A stretch of DNA of 64,000 bases, taken from Megalobrama amblycephala (Eukaryota; Chordata; Actinopteri; Cypriniformes; Xenocyprididae). This document shows positions 36,798-49,500 of the stretch, piece by piece. Position 1 is the first letter of the stretch, and each line of letters begins with the position of its first letter. Made by a program: the position numbers and the translations under genes. The notes below the pieces were generated by a model that was not told the DNA's origin, ran no database searches, and saw nothing but the letters and a program-made list of their open reading frames with translations. Location of the stretch: contig NC_063045.1 of NCBI RefSeq assembly GCF_018812025.1, forward strand, positions 56,013,457-56,077,456, given 5' to 3'.

Positions 36798-36929
36798 CTT
36801 TGACGTTCTTCACCGAGCGCTTAGATATACACGGGAGCATTTGAAAGCATATATTAGGGATCCTCTGATAGATGCCTGCATGCTTTCGAACGCTCCCGTG
36901 TATATCTAAGCGCTTGAAGAACGTCAAAG
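36798..36929. repeat. Long inverted repeat able to form a 50-bp hairpin
   Basis: The left arm 36798-36850 (TTTGACGTTCTTC, GCGCTTAGATATACACGGGA, GAAAGCAT) is matched almost base for base by 36880-36929 in reverse, with a 29-base loop. It is much less AT-rich than its surroundings, so not a trivial A/T palindrome. Confidence 0.8.
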
Positions 36930-37660
36930 GGTCTGTTTGCACCTGGTGACTTCATGCATTTTCTCTGATCGGATAGCTATCCGATCGTGAAAAGACCAGG
37001 TCTAAATGCCTAAATGCCTAAAAACGCATTTGAGACGGATTTAAATCCGATCGCTCAAACCACTTCAGGAGATGGTCTGGGACGCATTCCAGTCAAAACT
37101 GTCTATGCTCAGTCTAAATGCATCTGGTTGTTGAAACTACATATGTAAATTTTACTTCTCCCAAAATACTAAAACTGAAACATGTGAGAGTCAGATATGA
37201 CAACGCTACTGCATCACACATCGCCGCAGATCTCTTCAGCAAGCTGACGCGCAAACTGCCGCATATGAAAGTGAAAGTAAGTCGCAGACGCATAACACAC
37301 AATTATCTTCATTAAAAGTAATGAGACCTTAATACCAGTGCTGTTGCCGCTCTCTCCTATTGCAGTCTTTGATTTTGAAATTAACTGATGGTCAATAAAA
37401 TGCACCTCATATTTCTTGCTTTCGGTGACGTGAACTCTATTAAATGTACATAAAAGATCGGATTTATCCGTTAACCTGCACTTAACCTTTTCACGAGCAT
37501 TTTGTTTTCATATTAAGACCAATATCGCGATGTATCATTATAGGATTGTCTAGCGATATATCGATTATCGCAGAATCGCTGACTCGCGATATTATCGTTA
37601 TCGTGAGCCATTTATCGTGATCGTATCGTATCGTGAGGTACCCTCCGATTCCCACCCCTA
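36930..37660. mobile_element. Repeat-derived stretch: GATCGGAT motifs and CGATATATCG-rich end
   Basis: 36962-36990 holds GATCGGATAGCTATCCGATC, a perfect palindrome, with GATCGGAT again near 37456. From 37525 to 37660 the words GCGATATATCGATTATCG and GTATCGTATCGTGAGGTACC, then GATTCCCACCCCTA, resemble the terminal part of a common fish hAT-type repeat. Ends were not resolved. Confidence 0.45.
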
Positions 37661-38130
37661 AGTTGGGACTTTTAATATGTTGTGCATTGTAATGTATACT
37701 TTAACAGGATAATATTTCTTTCTTCTGGTTTTGGGGAGAAACATGACCTGGATAGTTTTTCACGAGATTTACCCTTTGTAAAAACAGACAGTAAAGCTGT
37801 TTTATCATGTTATCAAATATCACCATGCTTCCAAACCATGTTCTTGACAGGTTTCGTGAGATTCAGTCATGCAAAATATTTAGCATTCATGCAAGCAGCC
37901 AGTACTCACGTTAAACTGACAAATAAACACAATGTACGTGAAATATTTGAGCCTGTCGAGCTCAAAAGTGAAAAAGAAAGAAAGTGAAACCCGATTACAG
38001 TTTCAAGGACAGGCAATTAATTTTGATTACGAGGGATTGGCCTCAAGGGAGAAATCTCAGAGATCTGTGAGGCACATGGCTTAGTAATGCTGAGTGTGTG
38101 TGTGTGTTTGTGTGTGTGTGTTTGTGTGTG

Positions 38131-38164
<34 letters not shown>

Positions 38165-39335
38165 CTGGGGGTTGCTCGTAAACTCAAACCTTGACACCAG
38201 CCTAGCCATGACACAGGAGCCGTGGCCCTCCCAGCCCCACGGCCGGGCCCTAGGGGCCCCGCTCCCATTACGATCTCACACTCAATTGTCTGCTGTGTGT
38301 GAGAGGGCTCTAGGGGCAGATGCACTCTATATCATACCTGTCAACAGGCGCGCTTAGCACAGACCTGCGTACACAGACACACACGGCCGGAGCCTGCAAC
38401 ACGACACCAACGGCGAAACTGGGCCATCTTAGCCAGAGACAAAGACTCTTGAGTTGACAGCAGGAGTTGAAATCTGCCCAAAAGGCATTGGCAGTGCCAT
38501 ATCACGAACAGTCGGACGCTGGGAGGGTCATAATGATACCCGTGACCGTTCTGTGGGGGGAAAAAAATAGGCGTTACTCAAATCACTTTAAAGCTGGGAA
38601 ATGGGAATATGCTATTGAAACTAACACTGAAGTCATACACTACCGTTACAGAGCAGCACAGTTCCCCTTTCACATCGAACGCTGCGTGACACAATCTCAG
38701 CACTGCAAATCATCTGTTTTGTGGCTTCATGTGAAAAAAATCTGTGATTAATTCATTCAAAGATGATCTTGGCTCAAACTGCACATGTGGTCACATAAAA
38801 TAGCACAATTTAATTGCACACATATGATTTTCTCTGGCATATTATTAATGTGGTTGAAATTCTGAGGTATACACTGATTTTGAATCCTTCGAGAAGATTG
38901 AAGCACTGAGTTAATTTGTTTCAAATGTAGTGTAAATTAATGTAGATTTGCAGACCACATGGGCAAAACATGTGGGATTCGCTCAAATTTCTTTTTACAG
39001 TATGATGGCTGAAGATTTTTTCCTCTACAAACTCTCCTTTTTCCTCTTCATTTTGTTTTAATACGCTGACCACTTGCACGAGTCTTCTGGCATGATCGAG
39101 GTGACGGGCCAAAATCGTGAGAATAGCGACATCGTGCGGTCAGACTAATAACTACAGCTATTATTTTAGACCCGAGTGCCATTTAGAATAGAATAGATGG
39201 ATGTTGCTAAAACAAACAAAAAAAATGTACATAAAAATGTAATTTACAAAAGCATTTGCTGATACAATTTCCAAATGGGGACCTATATTACAGGTTTGGA
39301 ATTGTTTTTTAATTATAGGCCTATATTATATGGAA
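37661..39335. other. Gene-free stretch with (TG)n and (GA)n microsatellites
   Basis: TG-rich repeats at 38094-38132 pass directly into (GA)n at 38133-38162, followed by a GC-rich patch to about 38330. No exon recognised. The rest is ordinary AT-rich sequence. Confidence 0.5.
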
Positions 39336-39343
39336 AATATAAC

Positions 39344-39709
39344 CAGTGTAGGGGAAAGTTACTTTTAAAAGTAATGTGTTACATTAAAAAAGTAATTGTG
39401 TTATTTAGTTACTTTTTATGAAAAGTAATGCATTATGTTACTTTTTGCCTTACATTTTCTCACCTGAGCTGGTCTTGCTTGTTTGTTTTTTAACAAATAA
39501 ATAAATAAAATTTATATTTTTGGCAAATGTAAAAAGCCCTTTCACAACAAAAGTAAAAAGAAGCCTCAGGCTGAAGGATGTGCAACCTTACTCCTGATTA
39601 TTCTTTATTTAAAAAAATAAAAAAAATAACTTCTTGTAAATCTAAAAGTAACGAAAAAGTAATCTGATTTCGTAACTCGCGTTACTTATAATGCGTTACC
39701 CCAAAACTG
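39344..39709. mobile_element. hAT-type MITE with perfect 8-bp target duplication
   Basis: The ends CAGTGTAGGGG and CCCCAAAACTG, with AGTAATG/GTAACG-rich arms, are flanked by identical AATATAAC octamers (39336-39343 and 39710-39717). An 8-bp duplication is the hAT hallmark. It is 366 bp with no coding capacity, about 0.9 kb upstream of the dbnl start codon. Confidence 0.85.
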
Positions 39710-39717
39710 AATATAAC

Positions 39718-40580
39718 ATCTGGCACCTGTACAAAAAAAGAGCCGTCATTATCTATTATTCTGAATTTTGTCACTGAATAACTTACATGAACTGCTACAA
39801 TGAATGTTGAACATATGACATTGGTATGTCGGATCGTCCAGTTTCTCTTGCTCTGTCAGTCAATAGATACATATTCTGAAGCAAAGCTGAGCATTTCATT
39901 ATGTTTAGTCTATACTTCAGGTGATCGCAGAAATGTGATTTTACTAGCTGAACTTGTTCCACGTGTGAACTTGTTTAAAACTGCCTTTAGACCAATAGAT
40001 TTGCTACTAATGTGTGATTCGCGAACAAATGATTCTTTTGAACAGTGATTCAGGCCAACCGATTGTTTGTATGGTGAATTTGTTTAGCAGTCTGAACAAC
40101 ACTGCCATTCTTTCAGATTGTTTACAATACTGTAACACAATTTATTTGACGCAATCTATCATTTTAAACGAAAAATGGAACATAAAATGGCGCGCGTGGA
40201 ACACTTTTGACTAAAACGTGTGAATCGTGTTCAAAGAAATTAAACTGTTCGAACGAACCGATTCGCTCAAATGATTCCCAATGCTAATAGATTGATGACT
40301 GAAAGACAGAAATTGTAATAGGCTATATTTCGTCTAACCACATATAATATTTCTATATTGGTTTCCTTTAAAACAATTGTTATGGCTATTAGACTGTTGG
40401 GAAAATACAAGTTCTTTCTCTTCCTCGTTTCAATTCCCAAAAAACTCGCTGAACCTGATCTCAAGGGACAGGTGCGTTTTTAAAACGACGGAGGACGGTT
40501 CACTGGAGGAGGACGACGGGGTTATGATTACATCTCCATTAAAAGTTCTCCACGAGTTCTTGCAAGTTTCATGACCCACT
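39718..40580. promoter_or_regulatory. Upstream region and 5' UTR of dbnl
   Basis: No TATA box or start site can be pinned down. 40470-40580 is less AT-rich and contains CG dinucleotides, consistent with the 5' UTR. Part of 39990-40280 repeats words such as GAACGAACCGATTCGCTCAA, related to the minisatellite at 19918-21700. Confidence 0.4.
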
Positions 40581-43500
40581 ATGGCAGTAAACCTGAGTAA
40601 AAACGGACCCGCGCTTACAGACGCATACAATGAAGTGGTGAACGGGAAAACGAGCACAAACTGGTAAGACATCTACGTCTTACAAATCGAAAATCATACT
40701 ATCGAAAATGGATGAATGATTGACAATTAGTCAATTGCATGTTCTATTTATTATCTTATGGTACTGAATATGCTTCATAACATTTAATTTAAAACGACTT
40801 TTAATTTAACATACATAACATGCAAATTAGGCTATTTAGGATTAAGACTTGCGAGGTATTACATAACTCGTGTGCTCGAAAGAGAATAACTGGTTACTTG
40901 ATGGGTATTTTAGTGCATTATAGATATGATTGTTAGTTTTTAGTGGTTATCTTCAGTCATTCTATTAAAGGAAAAGGACCATGCATACAAATTAACCATA
41001 TTTGTTGATTATAGGGTGTTGTTCACCTACGAAGGAAACAGTAATGACATTCGAGTTGCAGGAAAGGGAGGTGAGTGATTACTGTAAGAATGCCAACAGA
41101 GTGATGTCATTCTTTTTTTTTTTTTTTTTTTCATATTTTATGAGTCAGCAGTCAACAATTAGTACTGTTGCTTGTTTGTTTTTATCTGAATGTGCAATAG
41201 ATGGTGGGCTTGAAGAAATGGTGGAGGAACTGAACAGTGGTAAAATCATGTACGCTTTCTGTAAAGTGCTGAACCCCAGTTCTGGAGTCTCCAAGTTTGT
41301 GCTTATCAACTGGGTATGAACAGAACACAAATATCCAAAACTGAATGTATTAATGAAAACTGCTTTATTATGTTAACCTCTCAACTTCCATTATAGAAAT
41401 AATCTTTGTACTGTTTATTGGTTTCAGACCGGCGAGGGAGTAAAGGATGTTAGAAAGGGTGTTTGTGCCAATCATGTTCACTCAATGGCCAATTTTCTGA
41501 GGGTGAGTGCAAAATGGAGCCTATAAAAATTCTCAGTTTAATTTTTTGTTATATTAGTGTTCTTGTGTAATGCCATTAGTATGGAAGCTTCATTCTACCA
41601 TTGAATAAAAAAATTAGAGCGGTCAAATCGATTATTCGTGATTAATGTACATATATGAATATTTATATAATTTCATAGTGGAAACAAGTGTCCATACATT
41701 AGTATGGAAGCTTGTTTCCGCCATGAAATAAAAAATAAAAAAGGTAATTGCGACTCTCTCACAATTCTGACTTTTTTCTCGCAATTGTAAGATTATATCT
41801 CACAATTCTGACTTTTTTTCAAGTTATAAAGTCAGAATTGCATGATATAAAGTCAGAATTGCATGACAAAGTTAGAATTGCAAGTTATAAAGTCAGAATT
41901 GCGAGTAATAAAGTCAGAATTGTGAGTTATAAAGTCAGAATTGCATGATAAAGTCAGAAGTGCGTGACAAAGTCAGAATTGCAAGTTATAAAGTCAGAAT
42001 TGCGAAGTATAAAGTCAGAATTGTGAGTTATAAAGTCAGAATTGTGAAGTATAAAGTCAGAATTGTGAGTCATAAAGTCAAAATTGTGAAGTATAAAGTC
42101 AGAATTGCATGACAAATTCAGAATTGCAAGTTATAAAATCAGAATTGCATGACAAAGTCAGAATTGCAAGTTATAAAATCAGAATTGTGAAGTATAAAGT
42201 CAGAATTGTGAGTCATAAAGTCAAAATTGTGAAGTATAAAGTCAGAATTGTGATGTAAAGTCATGACAAATTCAGAATTGCAATAAAGTTATAAAATCAG
42301 AATTGCATGACAAAGTCAGAATTGCAATAAAGTCAGAATATAAAGTCAGAATTGTGAAGTATAAAGTCAGAATTGTGAGTCATAAAGTCAAAATTGTGAA
42401 GTATAAAGTCAGAATTGCATGACAAATTCAGAATTGCAAGTTATAAAATCAGAATTGCATGACAAAGTCAGAATTGCGAGTTATAAAGTCAATTGCGAGT
42501 TATAGTCAGAATTGCGTGATATAAAGTCAGAATTGCGTGATATAAAATCAGAATTGCGAGTTGCAAAGTCAGAATTGTGTGATATAAAGTCAGAATTGCA
42601 AGTTATAAAAAGTCAGAATTTCGTGATGTAAAGTCAAAATTGCGTGATATAAAGTCAGAATTTCGTGATGTAAAGTCAGAATTGCGAGTTATAAAGTCAG
42701 AATAAAGTGATAAAAAGTCAGAATAAAGTGACAAAGTCAGAATTGCAAGTTATAAAGTCAGAATTGCATGATAAAGTCAGAATTGTGAGTTATAAAGTCA
42801 GAATTGCATGATAAAGTCAGAAGTGCGTGACGAAGTCAGAATTGCAAGTTATAAAGTCAGAATTGCGAAGTATAAAGTCAGAATTGTGAGTTATAAAGTA
42901 AGAATTGCATGACAAAGTCAGAATTGCAAGTTATAAAGTCAGAATTGTGAAGTATAAAGTCAGAATTGAGTTATAAAGTCAGAATTGTGAAGTATAAAGT
43001 CAGAATTGTGAGTTATAAAGTCAGAATTGTGAAGTATAAAGTCAGAATTGCATGACAAATTCAGAATTGCAAGTTATAAAATCAGAATTGCATGACAAAG
43101 TCAGAATTGCGAGTTATAAAGTCAATTGCGAGTTATAGTCAGAATTGCGTGATAAAGTCAGAATTGCAAGTTATAAAGTCAGAATTGCGAGTTAAAAAGT
43201 CAGAATTGCGTGATATAAAGTCAGAATTGCGTGATGTAAAGTCAGAATTGCAAGTCATAAAGTCAGAATTGCAAGTTATAAAAAGTCAGAATTTCGTGAT
43301 GTAAAGTCAGAATTGCAAGTTATAAAAAGTCAGAATTTCGTGATGTAAAGTCAGAATTGCATGACAACATCAGAATTGCAAGTTATAAAGTCAGAATTGC
43401 GTGATATAAAGTCAGAATTTCGTGATGTAAAGTCAGAATTGCGAGATATAAAGTTGCAATTCTGACTTTACAACTTGTAATTCTGAGAAAAAAAGTCAGA

Positions 43501-46500
43501 ATTGTGAGATAAAAAGTCACAATTTTTCATTTTTTCATTTAGTGGCGGAAACAAGCTTCCATAGAGATGGTCATCATAATGTAATTCTCTAGAAATTCTT
43601 CATGTTGAATTTTGAATGTGTATTTTATAAAAGGGTGCCCATGTGACCATCAACGCTCGATCAGATGATGATGTTGAACCTGCTGCCATCATGGAGAAGG
43701 TTTTCAAGGGTTCGGGCGTCAACTACAACATCCACAAAGAATCAAACCAGAACAATAATTTTGAACCTACTGGACGTGTGGTGAGTGAAGCCATATTTAA
43801 ATCATATTTAAAGGGACTTTGAATATCTGCATGTTTGCCTTTTGGATTACTCCAATGCCTTTGTTCTCACAGGGTTCTGTCTATAAAAAGGTCAGTGCTT
43901 TAGATGAAATCCAAGGTACGAACAGAGAAAACTTCTGGGCTCAGGCTGAGGTGAGGAAACAGTCACAGTAAAACGCAAAGCTTTTATCTTCTCATCTGCT
44001 CTTGACACGTTCTCTCCCATCTCCTTTATCAGCAAGATGAAAAGAACCGCCGACAGGAGGAGCGCAGGAAGGCAAATGAGGAGAGGCAGCGTCTGGAGAA
44101 AGAACAGAGAGAGCAAGAGGCTAGAGAGGCAGACGAACGAGAACGAAGGCGGAGGGAGAGAGAGAAAGAGATAGACCAGCAGAGGCAAGTGACTTTGTGT
44201 CGGTCCCATTCATATCATCAAATAGAATCTACACTGCTGTTCTAAAGTTTGGGGTCAGAAAGGTTTTTAAACTTTTATTCAGCAAGAACGCATTAATTGG
44301 ATCAAAAGTGACAGTCAAGTCATTTATAATGTGTTTCTATTTCAAATAAATGCTGTTCCTTTTAACTTATTATTCATCAAAGAATGTTTTCAACATTGAT
44401 AATAAGAAATGTTTCTTGAGCAGCAAATCAGCATATTATTATAATGATTTCTGAAGAATCATGTGACACTGAAGACTGGAGTAATGATGCTGAAAATTCA
44501 GCTTTGCCATCACAGGAATAAATTACATTTTAAAATAGAAATCAGTCATTTAAACTTGTAATAATATTTCACAATATTACTGTTTTTACTGTATATTTGA
44601 TCAGCCTTTGATGAGACTTCTTTCAAAAGCATTAAAAAATCTTACCTGCCCCAAACTTTTGAACGGTGTAAATCAGGGGTGTCCAATCCTGTTCCTGGAA
44701 GGGCAATGTCCTGCAGCGTTTAGCTCCAATACCAATTAAACACACCTGAACCAGCTAATCAGGGTCTTACTACCAGAAATACCCTCTTTCACTATTCCTT
44801 ACATTAGTCCACTAATATAGTTCACTTGGAAGTAGTGAATGAAAATGAGTGAGTGAATTCGGACGCCGAGTGTGCCAGAAGGGCTGCCGCTTTTGCGTAA
44901 TTTGTGGTTGCAGTTTAATAATCATTTGAAACTTAGCAAGCTAGCAGCTCCAGTAGTAATGAAAAGATTTATCTTGAACTCTTTCATGGAAACTATCTAT
45001 AAACTTTAATTAATAACCAATTAAAAAGGAATTTATACCTTTATGATATTACAGTGTGTCCACATTGGACCAGTGGTTTGGAAAATGGATGGATGGATGA
45101 TTAAGCTGTGGGTGGGCGCCATCTTCTGGTCAGATGCGGGAATTCATTGGCACGTGACTCACAGTGCATTATGGGTATTTTCTAGTTGTTGAGCGTACAT
45201 CGGTTGTACGCTCGTTATTGCGGTGCATTGTGGGATTGAATGAGTGCGCTCAATAATGTCCACAATGGTTTCGGACAACTCTACAAATGGCTGTTCCCTC
45301 AAATAGCCCTATTTCAAGGTATAGGGGGCGATTTCAGACACAGCCATGGTCTTATTACCATTGGCTCTACCATTGGAGAAAGTGTAACGGCTAACTTGGA
45401 TCATGTGTGCCTTGATAACCAATCACATTACAGCCTTGAGGTAATTGAATTTCATTCAGAGTTGTGCGACATTCAAACACTGTTTGCGGATACCATAGAA
45501 ATGAACGAGCTGTAAACTGAAACATACCTGTCGCGCAGTTGTCCGTGACTTATCTTATAAAACAGCTTTTTTTCAATGTAAACTCTAAAAATAAATCAAT
45601 CAAACATGTCGATTCATTAAATGAAAAGCTGTTTTCCCACAAAAGCATTTTATTCAGGGTAGTGAAGCCTTTCCTCCATTGATATGGTCTCATTTCCTGA
45701 ATACCACAGTGTTAGCAGGCGTTACTTTTTTCTTTTTTCTTTTTTTTTTGCTAACCTTACAGGCTTGCCTTCAAGTGGCTTTGTTACTAGGCAGACTAGA
45801 AACTTCCAGGAAGGTGTGTTGAGGCAAAACTCTGAGCTAAACTCTGCTGGACAGTGACCCTCCAAGACTGAGTTTGGACACCCCTGGTGTAACTACTTCA
45901 CCAAATATTTAAAAGTTGCTTTGGATATATGTGTCTACTAAATAACTACCTACTTGGTGTCTCACAGGCTTTTTGAAAAGAAACAAGAGGTAGCAAATAA
46001 AGAACAGGATCAAAGAAAACTGGTAAAATTATGACATTCGTTTTTTCCCCCTGCAATAAATCTGAACATTTTAAAAACATATTTTATATATAATGTTTGT
46101 CACTCTTGTTAAGGAGAAAGAGGAGAAGGAACACCAGTCTCCTGTAAAAGCAGGAATATTGCGAGCTGAGTCTGTGCAGAAGGCCAATGTGAGTTCACCT
46201 CTGATGAGTCTAAATAAATACAGCACAACAGTGAGCGCCCACAATGACAGTGTCCTTGGATCTTGAAGACTTATTTCCCATTGATTTTCTCCATAGAGAT
46301 TTCAAAAGCTCTTTAGTAAAGAGTTCAAAACCTCCTAGATGAATCACTGGTTCGAAGCAAAAAGTATATGAAAATCATCTGATCAAATGAACTACACTTC
46401 CCACGAAGCATTATATAAGAACAATATATTTTCTATTTATACAGGTGCTGGTCATATAATTAGAATATCATCAAAAGGTTGATTTATTTCACTAATTCCA

Positions 46501-49500
46501 TTCAAAAAGTAAAACTTGTATATTATATTCATTCATTACACACAGACTGATATATTTCAAATGTTTATTTCTTTTAATTTTGATGATTATAACTGACAAC
46601 TAAGGAAAATCCCAAATTCAGTATCTCAGAAAATTAGAATATTACTTAAGACCAATACAAAGAAAGGATTTTTAGAAATCTTGGCCAACTGAAAAGTATG
46701 AACATGAAAAGTATGAGCATGTACAGCACTCAATACTTGGTTGGGGCTCCTTTTGCCTGAATTACTGCAGCAATGCGGCATGGCATGGAGTCGATCAGTC
46801 TGTGGCACTGCTCAGGTGTTATGAGAGCCCAGGTTGCTCTGATAGTGGCCTTCAGCTCTTCTGCATTGTTGGGTCTGGCATATCGCATCTTCCTCTTCAC
46901 AATACCCCATAGATTTTCTATGGGGTTAAGGTCAGGCGAATTTGCTGGCCAATTAAGAACAGGGATACCATGGTCCTTAAACCAGGTACTGGTAACTTTG
47001 GCACTGTGTGCAGGTGCCAATTCCTGTTGGAAAATGAAATCTGCATCTCCATAAAGTTGGTCAGCAGCAGGAAGCATGAAGTGCTCTAAAACGTCCTGGT
47101 ATACGGCTGCATTGACCTTGGACCTCAGAAAACACAGTGGACCAACACCAGCAGATGACATGGCACCCCAAACCATCACTGACTGTGTAACCTTTACACT
47201 GGACCTCAAGCAACATGGATTGTGTGTCTCTCCTCTCTTCCTCCAGACTCTGGGACCCTGATTTCCAAAGGAAATGCAAAATTTACTTTCATCAGAGAAC
47301 ATAACTTTGGACCACTCAGCAGCAGTCCAGTCCTTTTTGTCTTTAGACGCTGTCTGTTGTTCAAGAGTGGCTTGACACAAGGAATGCGACAGCTGAAACC
47401 CATGTCTTGCATACATCTGTTCGTAGTGGTTCTTGAAGCACTGACTCCAGCTGCAGTCCACTCTTTGTGAATCTCCCCCACATTTTTGAATGGGTTTTGT
47501 TTCACAATCCTCTCCAGGGTGTGGTTATCCCTATTGCTTGTACACTTTTTTTCTACCACATCTTTTCCTTCCCTTCACCTCTAAAATGTGCTTGGACACA
47601 GAGCTCTGTGAACAGCCAGCCTCTCTGCAATGACCTTTTGTGTCTTGCCCTCCTTGTGCAAGGTGTCAATGGTCATCTTTTGGACAACTGTCAAGTCAGC
47701 AGTCTTCCCCAGGATTGTGTAGCCTACAGAACTAGACTGAGAGACCATTTAAAGGCCTTTGCAGGTGTTTTGAGTTAATTAGCTGATTAGAGTGTGGCAC
47801 CAGGTGTCTTCAATATTGAACCTTTTCACAATATTCTAATTTTCTGAGATACTGAATTTGGGATTTTCCTTAGTTGTCAGTTATAATCATCAAAATTTAA
47901 AGAAATAAACATTTGAAATATATCAGTCTGTGTGTAATGAATGAATATAATATACAAGTTTCACTTTTTGAATGGAATTAGTGAAATAAATCAACTTTTT
48001 GATGATATTCTAATTATATGACCAGCACCTGTATATATTAAAAATGTAATTTATTCCTGTGATGCAAAGCTGAATTTTCAGCATCATTACTCCAGTCTTC
48101 AGTGTCACATCATCCTTTAGAAATTATTCTAATATGCTGATTTGGTGATCAAAAATTTCTTATTATTATCAGTGTTATTATCAACAGTTATTATCGACAG
48201 TTGTGCTGCTTAATATTTTGGTGCAAACTGTGATACATTGTTTTTCAGGATTCTTTAATGAATATAAAGTTCTATAAAACAACATTTCTTTGAAATAGAA
48301 ATATTTTGTAACAGTGTTAATATCTTTACTGTAACTTTTGATCAATTTAATGCATCGTTGCTGAATAAAAGTATTATTTTATATTTTTTGTTTTTAAGTA
48401 GAAAATAAATGAGTTTTTACTTCTGGAATTCTAATATTTTCCTCTAGGCCACAGTGGACATAAAAATAGCATATTCTACCTTTTTTCAGGAGGCTGCGTC
48501 AATCATCTCTCAGCGTTCCATCAATCCCAGGGAGCTGTTCATGAAGAAGGAGAGAAGCTTGATCAACAGTGAAACACCTTCTTCAGCTTCTCAACCAGGT
48601 ACAAAAAACTCTTATCACAAAGAACATCTGACAAAATCTCATATATAAAACATGCACAGTCTCAAGCCATTAATCTCAATATTCAGATTACTCGTGTCTT
48701 TTCCCCTCAGGTCAGTTGAGAAGCCCATTTTTATCCCAGCAAGCAGTCAGTGCTGAAAACCCTCCCAGACCCTTATCTCCAGTTCGCCCCGCAGCAGCCG
48801 TCTCAGTTTCACATGTACCAGCTCCCATCTCTCCTGTGCGTGAAACACCGGCTTTCCCTGTAAAAAATGCAGGTGAATGAAAGCGACACAATCCCTCTTG
48901 TTTCTCTAGTTTAACATTATATGACAGTAAGTTATAAGTTGCCTTATTTCTGCCTTTCAGACCCCTTCTCTGATGATCCATTTGTGTCTGAACAAGCCGA
49001 GGGATCTGAAGATGAATGGGATGGTATATGTTCTCTCTATAATGCTTATCAATCAGGGTCATATTTATTCCTGAAATCTGACTTACTGTGTATCCTGGTG
49101 CAGATTCGGATGAGGAGGGATTGAGTCCTGCTGCCGGGAACCAAGAAGATGAATACAGCATCTACGCGAACGTCCCCTCAGATGAAAGTCTCTATGTGAA
49201 CGTTAATCAGGTTGGTACCTTGTCATCATATCATCCAAACCATGCAACCATGAGCTTTTAGGTCATTTTTATGAATAATTTTCTGTAGCAATAATGATTT
49301 AACTGGACTTAAATTGTTATATTGTTGTAAATAATAATATTGTCTATTATAATAAATGGTTGTCACTTAAATGCCATTATTTATTCTATTATTTGAAGGA
49401 TTTCCAAACCCCTACTACTGAAGACGAGGAGACTGGCGATAACCAGAACATTTGTGCAAGAGCACTATATGACTACCAAGCTTGTGAGTACTTTAATTCT

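Noticed and set aside
38094..38357. ORF rich in Cys-Val then Arg-Glu
   Set aside because: Product of the (TG)n-(GA)n microsatellite and adjacent sequence, without splice or domain support.
41748..43304. ORFs reading [18 protein letters not shown] in the intron 4 array
   Set aside because: They are translations of the 20-bp tandem repeat; the frame is not maintained across the array and the sequence lies in an intron.
44185..44192. GT donor at CAA|GTGACT for dbnl exon 7
   Set aside because: It would read into exon 8 as GCT TTT TGA, an immediate stop, and matches the donor consensus poorly.
45240..45515. 91-codon ORF in the hAT-type element
   Set aside because: The second copy at 56700-56900 does not keep the frame, and no transposase or domain motif is present.
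46773..47778. Plus-strand ORFs of 60-103 codons in the Tc1 element
   Set aside because: They are shadows of the minus-strand transposase, which alone shows HTH and DDE motifs.
48712..49161. 149-codon minus-strand ORF
   Set aside because: It is the antisense of dbnl exons 11-13 and the introns between, with no domain of its own.
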